A DNA stretch of 64,000 nucleotides from Micromonospora pattaloongensis. Its GTDB lineage: Bacteria > Actinomycetota > Actinomycetes > Mycobacteriales > Micromonosporaceae. Positions 44,007 through 53,974 of this stretch are shown here, piece after piece (positions within the stretch are counted from its first letter, which is position 1; each line of letters begins with the position of its first letter). A program made the position numbers and the translations under genes. Below the pieces are notes generated by a model. That model saw only the letters and a program-made list of their open reading frames with translations, was not told the origin of the DNA and did not search any database. The stretch is taken from positions 310,001 through 374,000 of the forward strand of contig NZ_FNPH01000002.1 of NCBI RefSeq assembly GCF_900107255.1, in the 5' to 3' direction.

Positions 44007-44079
44007 AGCGGACGACGGGACTCGAACCCGCGACCCTCACCTTGGCAAGGTGATGCGCTACCAACTGCGCTACGTCCGC
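44007..44079 (-). tRNA. tRNA-Gly (GCC)
   Basis: Acceptor GCGGACG pairs with CGTCCGC; discriminator U; anticodon loop TTGCCAA gives GCC; T-loop GTTCGAGTC. First gene of the tRNA operon. CCA is not encoded. Confidence 0.95.
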
Positions 44080-44112
44080 TTGTCTTGCGGTGTTTCCCGC
44101 TGACGGATGAGA

Positions 44113-44142
44113 ACTTTAGCCGAGGCGAGGAACAGTTGCCAA
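44113..44142 (-). promoter_or_regulatory. Probable tRNA operon promoter
   Basis: On the minus strand: TTGGCA (44142-44137), 18 bp, TAAAGT (44118-44113), about 34 nt before tRNA-Gly. The rest of 44080-44352 holds no gene that I can support. Confidence 0.5.
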
Positions 44143-44352
44143 CTCGGGGTGCCCCGGCGCGCCGTACGCTGGGTCACAACGCCGCTGACCTGCGGTTTCT
44201 TCCGAGCGACCGCCCGGCCCCACCCGCCGCCGGCGTCGCCGCGCCCCACGCCACCGGCGCCCGGGCCGCCCGCCGATCAAGGAATCTGCCGCCGACCGAG
44301 GACGTGTTCCCACGGTCGGAGATCATCGGCGGGCGCACCCGGGGTGGGACGG

Positions 44353-45375
44353 CTACCGGGTGGGGGCGTTGAGGGCGTCGAGGGCGGCGGTGGCACCGCG
44401 GTGCAGCGGCACGGGCTCCGTCCTGCGCGCGGTTTCCAGGCTGATCTCCTTCGCCGCCCGGTTGGCCTGTTCGAGCTGCGGCTTGCGCTCGAAGAGCGCC
44501 TTGGTGATCACGCAGACCACGTTCGGGTCGAGGTCGCTCTTCACGAGCAGGACGTTGGGCACCACGATCGTTGTGACGTCCGCCGGCGTGCCGTAGGTGG
44601 CGGCGGGGATCTTTCCCGCCTCGTACACCGGGTTGATCTTCTGCAGGGCGGGCAGCAGCGGGGTGATGTCGACGAACGCCACCTGGTCGCGGGCGGTGGT
44701 GAACAGGTCGGTGATGCCGGGCGTGGGTAGTCCGCCGGACCAGACGAGCGCGTCGATGGAGCCGTCCTTCATCCCGTCGACGGTCCGGGTCAGGTCGAGG
44801 CGCTGCGCCTGCACGTCCGTAGCCGGATCGAGGCCGGCGGCCTGCAGCAGGCGGTGTGCGATCACCTCCGTGCCGGAGCGCGGCGAGCCGGTCGAGATCC
44901 GCTTGCCCCTCATGTCGGCCACCGTGGTGATGCCGGCGCCCTTGCGCGCGATCACCTGGGTGTAGTTGGTGTGGATCCGGGAGATCGCCTGCACCGGCTG
45001 CGGCTTGCCCTCGAAGCTGTCCTTGCCCTGCACCGCGTCGGCCGCGGTGTCGGCGAGCGAGAACGCCACCTGGTACGTGCCGGCGACCAACTGCTGGATG
45101 TTCTGCACGGAGGCACCGGTCTCGGCGGCCGTGGCCTTCACCCTGCCGCCACCGGAGGTGGAGATCTGATCGGCGTAGGCGTTGCCGATCGCGAAGTAGA
45201 CGCCGGTGTTGTTGCCGGTGGCGATGCTGATCCGGGTCTCGTTCGCCACCTCGCAGGTGACTTCTCCCCCGGTGTCGACGCCGGCGTTGTCCTGCCGCCC
45301 ACCGCAGCCGACCAGCCCGGTCAGCCCGAGGCCGCACGCCGTCAGCGCCGCGGCGACGCGTCCCGCACGGTTCAT
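44353..45375 (-). CDS. TAXI-family TRAP transporter solute-binding lipoprotein
   Basis: 340 aa, ATG. Lipobox 'LTGLVGC' near residue 24, then the TAXI start 'ISIATGNNTGVYFAIGN'. It binds an unknown substrate outside the membrane for the permease encoded next to it. It lies 13 bp downstream of the permease gene and would be cotranscribed. TAXI systems often carry dicarboxylates such as glutamate or 2-oxoglutarate, but the substrate cannot be read from sequence. Confidence 0.9.
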   Translation of the reverse strand: MNRAGRVAAALTACGLGLTGLVGCGGRQDNAGVDTGGEVTCEVANETRISIATGNNTGVYFAIGNAYADQISTSGGGRVKATAAETGASVQNIQQLVAGTYQVAFSLADTAADAVQGKDSFEGKPQPVQAISRIHTNYTQVIARKGAGITTVADMRGKRISTGSPRSGTEVIAHRLLQAAGLDPATDVQAQRLDLTRTVDGMKDGSIDALVWSGGLPTPGITDLFTTARDQVAFVDITPLLPALQKINPVYEAGKIPAATYGTPADVTTIVVPNVLLVKSDLDPNVVCVITKALFERKPQLEQANRAAKEISLETARRTEPVPLHRGATAALDALNAPTR

Positions 45376-45388
45376 GAGTCTCCCCTCC

Positions 45389-47533
45389 CTATGCCGCGCC
45401 GCCGGAGGCGGCGGCGCGTCGGCGTAGCACCGCCAGCCCGACCACGGCGGCGAGCGCGGCGGTCCCGGTCGTGATGGTGACCGGGTGCAGGTAGAGCAGG
45501 AGCAGGCCGGCGGCGGCCGCCAGCGCTCGCGTGGCCGGGCCGGCCGGCCCGACGCCGAGCACCCAGCCGCCGGTGGCGACCGCGAGCGCCGCCACGCCGA
45601 GGCAGGCGACGGCGGTGGCCCAGAGCACCCCGGTGGCGGGGCCGCGGCCGAGCAGGTATTCGCCGGGGCCGGTCAGCACGAACGCGACGGGGGCGAGGAA
45701 CGCCGGCAGGGCGTACTTCAGCGCCTGGCGCATCGTCGCGACCGCGCGCCCGCCGGTGATCGCGGCGGCGCCGACCGCGGCCAGCGCGGTCGGCGGCGTG
45801 ACCTCGGAGAGCACCGAGTAGTAGAAGACGAACATCGCGGCGGCCGGCCCGGGCACGCCGAGCGCGAGCAGCGCGGGGCCGATGATGACCCAGCCGATGA
45901 TGAACGAGGCGGTCACCGGCACCGCGAGGCCGAGCAGGCAGAGCGCGATCGCGGCGAGCAGCACGGTCAGCGCCAGCACGGCGGTCGGGTGATCGGTCAG
46001 CGCCCGGGCGGCGCGCACCAGCAGCGAGGCGAACTGGGAGCCGAGCCCGGTCTTGGTGGTGACCGCGGTGATGATGCCGGCGGCGGCGCAGACGGCGGCG
46101 ACCGGCAGGACGCCGCGCACCCCGGCCGAGAGCGCCTCGAAGAGTCGTCGCGGGGTGAGCCGGCCGCGGCGGTCGAGGAACGAGAGCACGAACGCCAGCG
46201 CGGTGGCGAACACCACCGCCCGGGTGGCGGTGACCCCGAGCGCCAGCAACACGACGATCACCACGAGCGAGGAGAAGTGGTAGCCGGAGCGGGCCAGCAG
46301 CCGCCCCGGTGAGGCGGCGCTGACCTCGACGGCCCGGACGCCGAACCGGCGGGCGTCGATCTCGACGGCGAGCAGGATGCCCAGGTAGTAGAGGACCGTG
46401 GGGATCATCGCCCAGCCGAGCACGGTGACGTAGGAGACCTTGAGGTACTCGGCGACGATGAACGCCGCGGCCCCGAGGGTGGGTGGCGAGAGGATCGCGC
46501 CGACGCCGGCGGCGGCGAGCATCCCGCCGGCCTGGTCGGCCGGGTAGCCGGCCCGGCGCAGGATCGGCCAGGTGACGGCGCCGACGCTGACCGCGGTCGC
46601 GGTGCCGGAGCCGGAGACCGTGCCGAGCAGGAAGCCGGAGGCGACGGCGGTGCGCCCCGCCGCGCTGCGGGAGCGTCGGAACGCCGCGACCGACAGCTCC
46701 ACGAAGAACCGGCCGGCCCCGGAGAGGTCGAGCACCGCCCCGTAGATCGTGAACAGCACGATGTAGCTGGCCGCCACGTCCAGCGGGGTGCCGTAGAAGC
46801 CGCTGCCGGAGTTGTAGAAGGCGTCGATGAGCTGGTCGAAGTCCAGCCCGGCGTGGGCGATCGCCCAGCTCTGCGGCAGCAGGCCGCCGTAGTAGCCGTA
46901 GCCGAGGAAGACCAGGCAGACCGCGGGCAGCACCCAGCCGGTGGTGCGCCGGCAGGCCTCGATGACCAGCACCAGCAGCAGCGTGCCCAGCGCGACGTCC
47001 GCCGGGGCGAGCAGCCCCTGGCGGTTCAGGAACGCGTCGTAGCCACCGCCGGCGCCGCCGACGGCGACCGGCAGCACCGGGTAGAGGCAGACGATCAGGG
47101 CGAGCAGCGCCAGCGCCCAGTCGACGGGCGACGGCCGGTCGGGTCGTGCCCCGGCCGGCCGGGGGGCCCGGACCGCGGACAGCCGCAGGCCGGACCGGTA
47201 GCTGAGGAAGACCAGCGGGAGTACGCCGGCGAGGAAGACGATCAGGTAGAACTGGCTGCCCTGCGACAGCGGCCGGAACACCTGCCAGAGCACGAGCAGC
47301 GCGACCGCGAAGGCGACGACCGCGACGAGCCGTCCGGTGACGCCGGTCAGCCGGCGGGCGGGGCGTTCCTCGTCGTCGACCGCGACCGCGGCGGGCGCCT
47401 CGGCAGCGGGCGGCGGGGCCGGGGACGGGCCGGCGGTCGGCTCGGCGCCGGCCGGCTCGTCCACTGTGGAGGCCCTGCCGGTGGTCGTCCCGCCGTCGGC
47501 CGTTCGTTCGACCGGGGCCTGACCGTCTGGCAT
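45389..47533 (-). CDS. TRAP transporter fused permease (DctQM type)
   Basis: 714 aa with many hydrophobic segments, the length of fused small-plus-large TRAP permeases that pair with TAXI binding proteins. Conserved patches include 'SGSGTATAVSVGAVTWPIL' and 'PPTLGAAAFI'. The first 70 residues are a Pro/Ala/Glu-rich cytoplasmic extension. First gene of a two-gene leftward operon, divergent from a TetR regulator 169 bp away. Likely a secondary symporter using an ion gradient. Confidence 0.9.
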   Translation of the reverse strand: MPDGQAPVERTADGGTTTGRASTVDEPAGAEPTAGPSPAPPPAAEAPAAVAVDDEERPARRLTGVTGRLVAVVAFAVALLVLWQVFRPLSQGSQFYLIVFLAGVLPLVFLSYRSGLRLSAVRAPRPAGARPDRPSPVDWALALLALIVCLYPVLPVAVGGAGGGYDAFLNRQGLLAPADVALGTLLLVLVIEACRRTTGWVLPAVCLVFLGYGYYGGLLPQSWAIAHAGLDFDQLIDAFYNSGSGFYGTPLDVAASYIVLFTIYGAVLDLSGAGRFFVELSVAAFRRSRSAAGRTAVASGFLLGTVSGSGTATAVSVGAVTWPILRRAGYPADQAGGMLAAAGVGAILSPPTLGAAAFIVAEYLKVSYVTVLGWAMIPTVLYYLGILLAVEIDARRFGVRAVEVSAASPGRLLARSGYHFSSLVVIVVLLALGVTATRAVVFATALAFVLSFLDRRGRLTPRRLFEALSAGVRGVLPVAAVCAAAGIITAVTTKTGLGSQFASLLVRAARALTDHPTAVLALTVLLAAIALCLLGLAVPVTASFIIGWVIIGPALLALGVPGPAAAMFVFYYSVLSEVTPPTALAAVGAAAITGGRAVATMRQALKYALPAFLAPVAFVLTGPGEYLLGRGPATGVLWATAVACLGVAALAVATGGWVLGVGPAGPATRALAAAAGLLLLYLHPVTITTGTAALAAVVGLAVLRRRAAASGGAA

Positions 47534-47702
47534 GTGCGGACCCTACGTCCCGTCAGATCCCACAGCCGAGCGTCCACCTCGGCATTGTTTCTCAATCGTG
47601 ATGCGTCGATGACTCCGGCCGCCCGGGGGTTGACTGTCGCATCAATCAAGAAAAATCCGTAGTGACCCACGGTGCCCGGATGAATGCGTTACCGTATGGC
47701 CC

Positions 47703-48305
47703 GTGACGAGACGTACCGCGGAAGTGCGCCTGGATTCGCTGCTGCGCACCGCCTGCGACGTGATCGTGCAACGCGGCCTCGCCAACACCCGGACGGCGGA
47801 CGTCGCCCAGGCCGCCGGCGTGAGCCAGGCACTGGTGTTCTACCACTTCGCCACGAAGGAACGGCTGCTCGCCCAGGCCTTCGCCTACGCCGCCGAGCAG
47901 GACCTCGGCCGGCTCGACGCGGTGCTGGCCTCGTCGGCCGCGCCGCTGGAGAAGCTGAAGAAGATCCTTCGCCTCTATGGCCCGACCGGGCGCTCGCAGT
48001 CCTGGTCGATGTGGATCGACGGCTGGTCGGAGTCGCAGCGCACGCCGGAGTTGGAGAAGGTCTCGCGCCGCCTCGACCTGCGCTGGAAGGAGGCGCTCAC
48101 GCAGGTGATCACGGACGGCTGCCGGGACGGGACCTTCAGCTGCGACGACGCCCCCGGCGCGGCCTGGCGGATCAACGCCCTGCTCGACGGGCTCGCCGTG
48201 CAGGTCTCCGTGCACGAACGCGTCCTGTCCCGCCGGCTGGCCGCCGAGTGGGTACGGCTCGCCGCCGCGCGCGAGCTCGGGCTGCGCCCCGAACAGCTGG
48301 CCTGA
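47703..48305 (+). CDS. TetR/AcrR-family regulator
   Basis: 200 aa, GTG 47703. N-terminal helix-turn-helix 'TRTADVAQAAGVSQALVFYHF'; the C-terminal ligand region resembles BetI-like members. Divergent from the TRAP operon, so it probably regulates it; the intervening 169 bp should hold the operator. The ligand is unknown. Confidence 0.87.
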   Translation: MTRRTAEVRLDSLLRTACDVIVQRGLANTRTADVAQAAGVSQALVFYHFATKERLLAQAFAYAAEQDLGRLDAVLASSAAPLEKLKKILRLYGPTGRSQSWSMWIDGWSESQRTPELEKVSRRLDLRWKEALTQVITDGCRDGTFSCDDAPGAAWRINALLDGLAVQVSVHERVLSRRLAAEWVRLAAARELGLRPEQLA

Positions 48306-48314
48306 GCGCGGCGC

Positions 48315-49160
48315 TCAGCCCACCCGACCGAGCAGCGCCTCGACCTGATCGCGCCGCAGCGTGCCGTCGACGACCAGCACGGTGTGCCGGCGCCGCACCG
48401 CGCCCCCGGCCGCGATCACCAGCGGCCGCGCGAAGGCGAGCGCCACGCACACCCCCGGGTAGATCCCCGTCCGCACGAACCAGTGGTCGCCGTCGCCCAG
48501 CCCCGAGAACACCAGCGTGTACGCCGGCCCACCCGCGCCGCCGCCGACGAACGCCAGCCACGGCTCGGTGCTGCCGTTGACGGCCTCCTCCCCCTCGGCG
48601 CCGGCCGTGAACGCCTCCGCCGGCCCCGGCGCCGCCCGCCAGAAGAAACCGCCGTAGCCGGCGCCGCCCGGGCGTCCGTTGGTGGCCGGGCTGCCCAGCG
48701 CGATCTCCCGGTCCATCGGCGCGGCCAGCGTGTACGTCACGTCCAGCGCCCACGCGTCGTCCCGGCCGTCCACGGGGCGCGCGGCGACCCGCCGCTGCTC
48801 GGTCAGCAGGGTCGCGCCGGTCGGGTCGCACCAGCGCAACCGCTGCCCGATGTGGTCGTCGGCGCGCTCCAGCCAGGCGTCGTGCGCGATCCGGCCGTGG
48901 TCGTCGCGCCAGGTGTAGCCGCTGCCCCGCACGTACGTGCGGCCGCCCCACAGGTTCGTGCCGGCGACGTCCTGCATCGCGACGGAGACCCCGAGATGCC
49001 AGCGGTGGTCCTCGGGCAGCGCGTCGGTCACCGGCACTCCGGCGAGGGTCCGGACGGGGTGCAGAAACGGCCGGGGCCCGTGACGGGGGTCGATCTCCGG
49101 CGCGATGACGTACTCGGCGACGGTCGCGCCGCGCACCGTCAGCCGTGCGTTCTCGTCCAC
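48315..49160 (-). CDS. PmoA-like (DUF6807) protein
   Basis: 281 aa, GTG start. Beta-rich protein with 'ALGSPATNGRPGGAGYGGFFWR', which is typical of the PmoA/DUF6807 family often found near sugar-utilisation genes. No catalytic residues can be named. Tail-to-tail with the TetR gene (9 bp apart). Confidence 0.7.
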   Translation of the reverse strand: MDENARLTVRGATVAEYVIAPEIDPRHGPRPFLHPVRTLAGVPVTDALPEDHRWHLGVSVAMQDVAGTNLWGGRTYVRGSGYTWRDDHGRIAHDAWLERADDHIGQRLRWCDPTGATLLTEQRRVAARPVDGRDDAWALDVTYTLAAPMDREIALGSPATNGRPGGAGYGGFFWRAAPGPAEAFTAGAEGEEAVNGSTEPWLAFVGGGAGGPAYTLVFSGLGDGDHWFVRTGIYPGVCVALAFARPLVIAAGGAVRRRHTVLVVDGTLRRDQVEALLGRVG

Positions 49161-49182
49161 CGTCGTCCTTACCCCTGTCGTC

Positions 49183-50013
49183 CTAGAACCGCAGCGTCCG
49201 GCGTCCCCGGCCGGTGCCGCGCCGCGACCAGTCGGGGGCGACCATGGCGGGCGCGCCGGCGGGGGCGCGCCGCATCCGCCACGCGGTGCGGACCAGGAGG
49301 CCGGCGCCGAAGAAGACCAGCAGCCCCCCGACCATGAAGCCGATCAGCGGCAGCCCACTTCCCCGGTTGTCGGCCGCGGGATCGAGCGCCTGCTGCCCGC
49401 CGCCGGCGCCGGAGTTCCCGGACGGGGTCGGTGGCACGGCGGGCTCGACCGGCTCGGACTCGGCGGCGGACGGCTCCGGCGACGGCGACCGGGTCCGCCC
49501 GGACGGCGTTGGCGACGGATCACCCAGCACCTGCCGCGTCGCGCTCTCCCGCGCCAGCAACCGCAGCCGCCCGTCGTACGCCTCCGCGGTCAACTGCACC
49601 CGGCCCCGCGCCGCGCCCTCGGCGACGGAGATCCGGTAGCGGGCGGTGACCGTCCGGTCCCGGCAGAGCGTGCCGGGATCGAGCTGGACGTCGGTGACGC
49701 GCGCCGCGTCGCCCTCGGCCCGGACGTCCACGGGGAACGACCCGTCCTCCTCGATCCGGTCGACGCGCATCTGGTCCAACCGCAGCCCCTGCGCCCGCAG
49801 CACGAGCGACCAGCGCACCTTCAGGCAGTTGCCGCGGTCGGTCCGGCTGACCACCACGGCGACCGTGGCCGGGCGCCCGTCGGCGGCGAACCCGTCGGGC
49901 AGCTCGGTGAAACGCGCGGAGAAGCCGGGGGCCGCCGCGGCGGGGGTGGCGACCGCGACGGCCAGCCCGGTCACGCAGGTCAGGAACGCGCCGGATCGAA
50001 CACCGCGCCACAC
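49183..50013 (-). CDS. Secreted, membrane-anchored protein
   Basis: 276 aa from GTG 50013, chosen because it gives a classical signal peptide ('MWRGVRSGAF' to 'TPAAAAPG') behind an acgaggtgg site; the frame also opens from 50109. Extracytoplasmic beta-type domain with paired Cys ('DRGNCLKVRW', 'PGTLCRDRT'), then a Pro/Ser/Glu linker and a C-terminal transmembrane helix with Arg-rich tail ('LLVRTAWRMRR'). 'SGLPLIG' precedes the helix and is not a full LPxTG. Function unknown. Confidence 0.72.
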   Translation of the reverse strand: MWRGVRSGAFLTCVTGLAVAVATPAAAAPGFSARFTELPDGFAADGRPATVAVVVSRTDRGNCLKVRWSLVLRAQGLRLDQMRVDRIEEDGSFPVDVRAEGDAARVTDVQLDPGTLCRDRTVTARYRISVAEGAARGRVQLTAEAYDGRLRLLARESATRQVLGDPSPTPSGRTRSPSPEPSAAESEPVEPAVPPTPSGNSGAGGGQQALDPAADNRGSGLPLIGFMVGGLLVFFGAGLLVRTAWRMRRAPAGAPAMVAPDWSRRGTGRGRRTLRF

Positions 50014-50196
50014 GGTCAACCACCACCTCGTCCGTCGACTGCCTCCGCCCGCCACGCTATGGCCTGCGGCGCGGGGACGTAAGAGTGGTGTGTTATCGCC
50101 CATCGACAATGAAAGCGCCTACTTTCACCGACGGTGGTGAACCGGCCACGCGGGCCGCCCGACACGCCCGGATCGGCGGCGGGCAGAATCCGGACC

Positions 50197-50865
50197 GTGT
50201 CCGACACCGCCACCGCGTTCGTCCGCGCGTACGCCCGACTCGCCCCGGTCGCCCACGTCCCGGAGCTCCGGCTCCATCAGGCGGAGGACGCGATCGGCCT
50301 CTGGGAGCTCACTGAGGGCGAGTTCCGCAGCGAGCAGCCCCCACCGTTCTGGGCGTTCGCCTGGGCGGGCGGGCAGGCGCTGGCGCGGTACGTGCTGGAC
50401 AACCCGGAGCTCGTGGCGGGACGGCGGGTGCTGGACCTCGCGGCCGGCTCCGGCCTGGTGGCGATCGCGGCGGCGAAGGCGGGGGCGGCGGGGGTTCGGG
50501 CGGTCGACATCGATCCGATGGCGCTGGCCGCGGTCGCGTTGAACGCCGAAGCCAACGGCGTCGCGGTGACCGGCACGGTCGGCGACATCCTGGACGGCGA
50601 TGCCGAGGGGGCGCAGGTCGTGCTCGCCGGGGACGTCTTCTACAGCGAGGCGATGGCCAACCGGGTGCTGCGGTTCCTGATCCGGGCCGCGCGCGGCGGC
50701 GCCCGGGTGCTCGTCGGCGACCCCGGCCGCGCGTTCCTACCCCGGCAGCGGTTCGCGCTACTCGCCAGCTACGACGTGCCGGTCCCGCCGGCGTTGGAGA
50801 CCGTCGGGGTCAAGCACACCACCGTCTGGGAGCTCGCGCTGCCCCCCGCCGGACCGCCTAGCTGA
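50197..50865 (+). CDS. Class I SAM methyltransferase (ETFB-lysine/NNT1-like)
   Basis: 222 aa, GTG 50197. Motif I 'VLDLAAGSGLVAIAAAKAG', acidic residue in 'VRAVDIDPMAL', and 'VLAGDVFYSE'. This matches the METTL20/NNT1-like group that methylates protein lysines. Convergent with bioD: the two coding regions overlap by 8 bp. Confidence 0.8.
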   Translation: MSDTATAFVRAYARLAPVAHVPELRLHQAEDAIGLWELTEGEFRSEQPPPFWAFAWAGGQALARYVLDNPELVAGRRVLDLAAGSGLVAIAAAKAGAAGVRAVDIDPMALAAVALNAEANGVAVTGTVGDILDGDAEGAQVVLAGDVFYSEAMANRVLRFLIRAARGGARVLVGDPGRAFLPRQRFALLASYDVPVPPALETVGVKHTTVWELALPPAGPPS

Positions 50866-51595
50866 CCTCGTCGGCCCAGGTGCGCCAGTCGTCGAGCACG
50901 CCGTGGAGGGCGGGGGTCAGCCAGCCGGGCGCGGAGCGCCGGAACACGCCGGGATCCATCGCGCCGGCCCCGTCGGGCAGCGCGCCGACCATGTTCGGCA
51001 CCAGCTCGGAGAGGTTGGCCCAGTGCACCAGCTCCGGCTCCGCCGGCCAGGCCCCCAGCACCACCCCGGCCGGGACCGCGCGCCGCTCCAGCGCCTCCAG
51101 GGTGAGCGCCGTGTGGTTGAGGGTGCCGAGCCCGGCGCGGGCCACCACGACCGCGGGCGCGCCGAGCGAGACCGCCAGGTCGGCGACGGTCCAGGGCTCG
51201 CCCGAGGGACGCAACCCCATCGGTACGAGCAGCCCGCCCGCCCCCTCGACCAGCACGAGGTCGTGCTTCTCGGCGTCGGCGCGCACCGCGTCGACGACGG
51301 CGTAGAGCTCGAGCGGCGCCATCGACGCGACCCGCGCCGCGGCCAGCGGGGCGAGCGGCTCGGGATATCCGGCCAGGGTGCGGGCGGTCGTCGGGTCCGC
51401 CAGCCGGCGCACGGTGGCCTCGTCGGAGTCGCCGGTGACCGTACCCGTCTGGCCCGGCTTCACCACCGCGACCCGCAGCCCGGCCGCCTGCGCCGCGGCC
51501 GCGATCGCCGCGGTCACCACGGTCTTGCCGACCCCGGTGTCGGTGCCGGTCACCAGGATCGCTCCGCGCCAGGCCTGATCCGTCACGGTGCACAC
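50858..51595 (-). CDS. bioD: Dethiobiotin synthetase
   Basis: 245 aa, GTG start (a second GTG at 51588 is possible). ATP-dependent ring closure of 7,8-diaminopelargonate in biotin synthesis. P-loop 'VTGTDTGVGKTVV' at the N-terminus and 'LVLVEGAGGLLVP' in the middle are diagnostic. Overlaps the end of bioF by 13 bp, so the two are coupled. bioA is not in the window. Confidence 0.93.
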   Translation of the reverse strand: MCTVTDQAWRGAILVTGTDTGVGKTVVTAAIAAAAQAAGLRVAVVKPGQTGTVTGDSDEATVRRLADPTTARTLAGYPEPLAPLAAARVASMAPLELYAVVDAVRADAEKHDLVLVEGAGGLLVPMGLRPSGEPWTVADLAVSLGAPAVVVARAGLGTLNHTALTLEALERRAVPAGVVLGAWPAEPELVHWANLSELVPNMVGALPDGAGAMDPGVFRRSAPGWLTPALHGVLDDWRTWADEVS

Positions 51596-52719
51596 TCCAC
51601 GATCACATCCAGCGCCCGGTCGAAGTCGACGCGCGGCACGCCCACGTTGACGGTCAACCGTATCCGGGACCGGCCGTCCGGTGTGGACGGTGGGCGGAAG
51701 CAGCCGACCGCCACGCCCCGGTCGAGGCAGTCCGCGGCCCAGTCGACGGCCGCCTCCGGCCCCGGCGCGTCGACCGAGATCACGCCCCCGGCCGGCGCCG
51801 ACACGGTGAGCCCGGCGGCGGTGAGCCGGCGCACCGCGGCCGCGGCGCGGTCGGCCAACTCGGCGCGCAGGGTGGCGCCGTCGCGGGTCAGCCGGGTCGC
51901 GGCCAACACCCCGGCGGCGACCGCCGGCGGCAGCGCGGTGTCGAAGATGAACGTCCGGCCGGTGTCGATCAGATCCCGGATCAGCGGCGCCGGGCCGGCG
52001 ACCAGGCCACCCGCGCCGCCCAGGGACTTGGAGAGCGTGGCGGTCACCACCACGTCCGGCTCGCCCGCCAGCCCGGCCGCCGCCACGCCGCCCGCGCCCT
52101 CCGGCCCGATCAGGCCCAGCGCGTGCGCGTCGTCGACCAGCAACAGCGCGCCGTGCCGCCGGACGGTCCCGTGCAGCTGCCGCAGCGGGGCCAGATCACC
52201 GTCCACCGAGAAGATCGACTCGGTGACGACGACGGCCGGCCGCCCCGGCGCCGCGGCGAGCGCCGCGTCCACGGCCGCCACGTCGCCGTGCGGCGTGACC
52301 TCCACGTCTCCGCGGGAGATGCGGCAACCGTCGATCAGCGACGCGTGGTTGTGCGCGTCCGAGATCAGCAGGGTTCCCGGCTCCACCAGCGCGCGCACTG
52401 CGGCGAGGTTGGCCAGGTAGCCGGAGGAGAAGACGAGCGCCCGCTCGACGCCGAGCCAGCTCGCCAGGGCCTCCTCGAGCGCGGCGTGCGGCTCGGTGGT
52501 GCCGCGGACCAGGCGCGAGCCGGTCGCCCCCAGGCCGTACCCGGTCAGCGCGACCGCGGCCGCCTCGACCACCGCGGGGTGCCGCGACAGCCCGAGATAG
52601 TCGTTGCCGGCGAGGTCGACGACGGTGTCGGCGGCACCTCGCGGGCGCAGTCGCCGGGTCAGGCCGGCCTTGGCCCGCAGCGCCGCCCGGCGGTCGAGCC
52701 CCGCCAGCCAATCGGACAC
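51583..52719 (-). CDS. bioF: 8-amino-7-oxononanoate synthase
   Basis: 378 aa from GTG 52719 ('VSDWLAGLDRR', matching usual BioF starts); the frame opens from 52755. PLP enzyme joining pimeloyl-thioester and alanine. Motifs: 'GNDYLGL', 'GSTGSR-like' 'GATGSRLVRG', 'DDAHALGLIG', and the PLP lysine in 'TLSKSLGG'. Upstream gene of the bioF-bioD pair, divergent from bioB. Confidence 0.93.
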   Translation of the reverse strand: MSDWLAGLDRRAALRAKAGLTRRLRPRGAADTVVDLAGNDYLGLSRHPAVVEAAAVALTGYGLGATGSRLVRGTTEPHAALEEALASWLGVERALVFSSGYLANLAAVRALVEPGTLLISDAHNHASLIDGCRISRGDVEVTPHGDVAAVDAALAAAPGRPAVVVTESIFSVDGDLAPLRQLHGTVRRHGALLLVDDAHALGLIGPEGAGGVAAAGLAGEPDVVVTATLSKSLGGAGGLVAGPAPLIRDLIDTGRTFIFDTALPPAVAAGVLAATRLTRDGATLRAELADRAAAAVRRLTAAGLTVSAPAGGVISVDAPGPEAAVDWAADCLDRGVAVGCFRPPSTPDGRSRIRLTVNVGVPRVDFDRALDVIVECAP

Positions 52720-52778
52720 TCTGTCTTCGCCCCCCGACCGTTGTCCACGCCCCACATAATCCCTTGTAGGGTACGACC

Positions 52779-53774
52779 ATGCCAGAGATCCTCGATCACG
52801 CCCGCAGCCAGGTGCTCGACGGTGGCGTCGGCCTCGACGAGGCCGGCGTGCTCGCCGTGCTGCGCCTCCCCGACGAGGACGTGCCGGCGGCGCTGCAGCT
52901 CGCCCACGAGGTGCGGATGCGCTGGTGCGGCCCGGAAGTCGAGGTCGAGGGGATCGTGTCGCTGAAGACCGGCGGCTGCCCCGAGGACTGCCACTTCTGC
53001 TCCCAGTCCGGCCTGTTCGCCTCGCCGGTGCGCTCGGTCTGGCTGGACATCCCGTCCCTGGTCGAGGCCGCCAAGCAGACGGCGGCGACCGGGGCGACCG
53101 AGTTCTGCATCGTGGCGGCGGTGCGCGGCCCGGACGCGCGGCTGATGAAGCAGATGCGCGAGGGCGTGGCCGCGATCAAGGCCGAGGTGGACATCCAGGT
53201 AGCGGCCTCGCTCGGCATGCTCAGCCAGGAGCAGGTCGACGAGCTGGTCGACATGGGAGTGCACCGCTACAACCACAACCTGGAGACCTGCCGCTCCTAC
53301 TTCCCGAACGTGGTCACCACCCACTCCTGGGAGGAGCGCTGGGAGACGCTGACGATGGTGCGCGCCTCCGGGATGGAGGTCTGCTGCGGCGGCATCCTCG
53401 GGCTCGGCGAGACGATCGAGCAGCGGGCCGAGTTCGCGGCGCAGCTTTCCGAGCTGGACCCGCACGAGGTGCCCCTCAACTTCCTCAACCCCCGCCCGGG
53501 CACGCCGCTGGGCGACCGGCCGGTGGTCGAGGCCCGCGACGCGCTGCGGGCGATCGCCGCGTTCCGGCTGGCCATGCCGCGCACGATCCTGCGGTACGCC
53601 GGCGGCCGGGAGATCACCCTGGGCGACCTCGGCACCCGCGACGGCCTGCTGGGCGGCATCAACGCGGTGATCGTCGGCAACTACCTGACCACCCTGGGAC
53701 GACCGGCGACCGACGACCTCGCGCTGCTCGAAGACCTGAAGATGCCGGTCAAGGCGCTGTCGGCGACGCTGTGA
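52779..53774 (+). CDS. bioB: Biotin synthase
   Basis: 331 aa radical-SAM enzyme inserting sulfur into dethiobiotin. The CxxxCxxC cluster motif is in '[13 protein letters not shown]'; 'HRYNHNLET' and '[11 protein letters not shown]' are typical. Divergent from bioF with only about 60 bp between starts, so the promoters must overlap. The stop overlaps the next GTG by 4 bp. Confidence 0.95.
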   Translation: MPEILDHARSQVLDGGVGLDEAGVLAVLRLPDEDVPAALQLAHEVRMRWCGPEVEVEGIVSLKTGGCPEDCHFCSQSGLFASPVRSVWLDIPSLVEAAKQTAATGATEFCIVAAVRGPDARLMKQMREGVAAIKAEVDIQVAASLGMLSQEQVDELVDMGVHRYNHNLETCRSYFPNVVTTHSWEERWETLTMVRASGMEVCCGGILGLGETIEQRAEFAAQLSELDPHEVPLNFLNPRPGTPLGDRPVVEARDALRAIAAFRLAMPRTILRYAGGREITLGDLGTRDGLLGGINAVIVGNYLTTLGRPATDDLALLEDLKMPVKALSATL

Positions 53775-53968
53775 GCACGGCCGTGACGCTCTGGTGCGAC
53801 CGTTGCGGCGGGGACGCGGGCAGGGGCGTCCACGAGGCGTGCGTCACGGCCCGCGCCCTGGAACCCCCGCGCTTCTGCCCGCGCTGCCGCCGCCGGATGA
53901 AGGTCCAGGTGCTGCCGACCGGCTGGTCCGCGACCTGCGTCGAACACGGCACCACCACCAGCCCCTGA
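53771..53968 (+). CDS. bsaP: Biotin synthase auxiliary protein BsaP
   Basis: 65 aa, GTG 53771, translationally coupled to bioB. Cys motifs 'WCDRCGG' and '[11 protein letters not shown]', then '[10 protein letters not shown]', fit the small actinobacterial protein encoded after bioB that supports biotin synthase, apparently by helping to renew its auxiliary iron-sulfur cluster. Too short and too overlapped to be noticed easily. Confidence 0.8.
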   Translation: MSTAVTLWCDRCGGDAGRGVHEACVTARALEPPRFCPRCRRRMKVQVLPTGWSATCVEHGTTTSP

Positions 53969-53974
53969 CCACGT

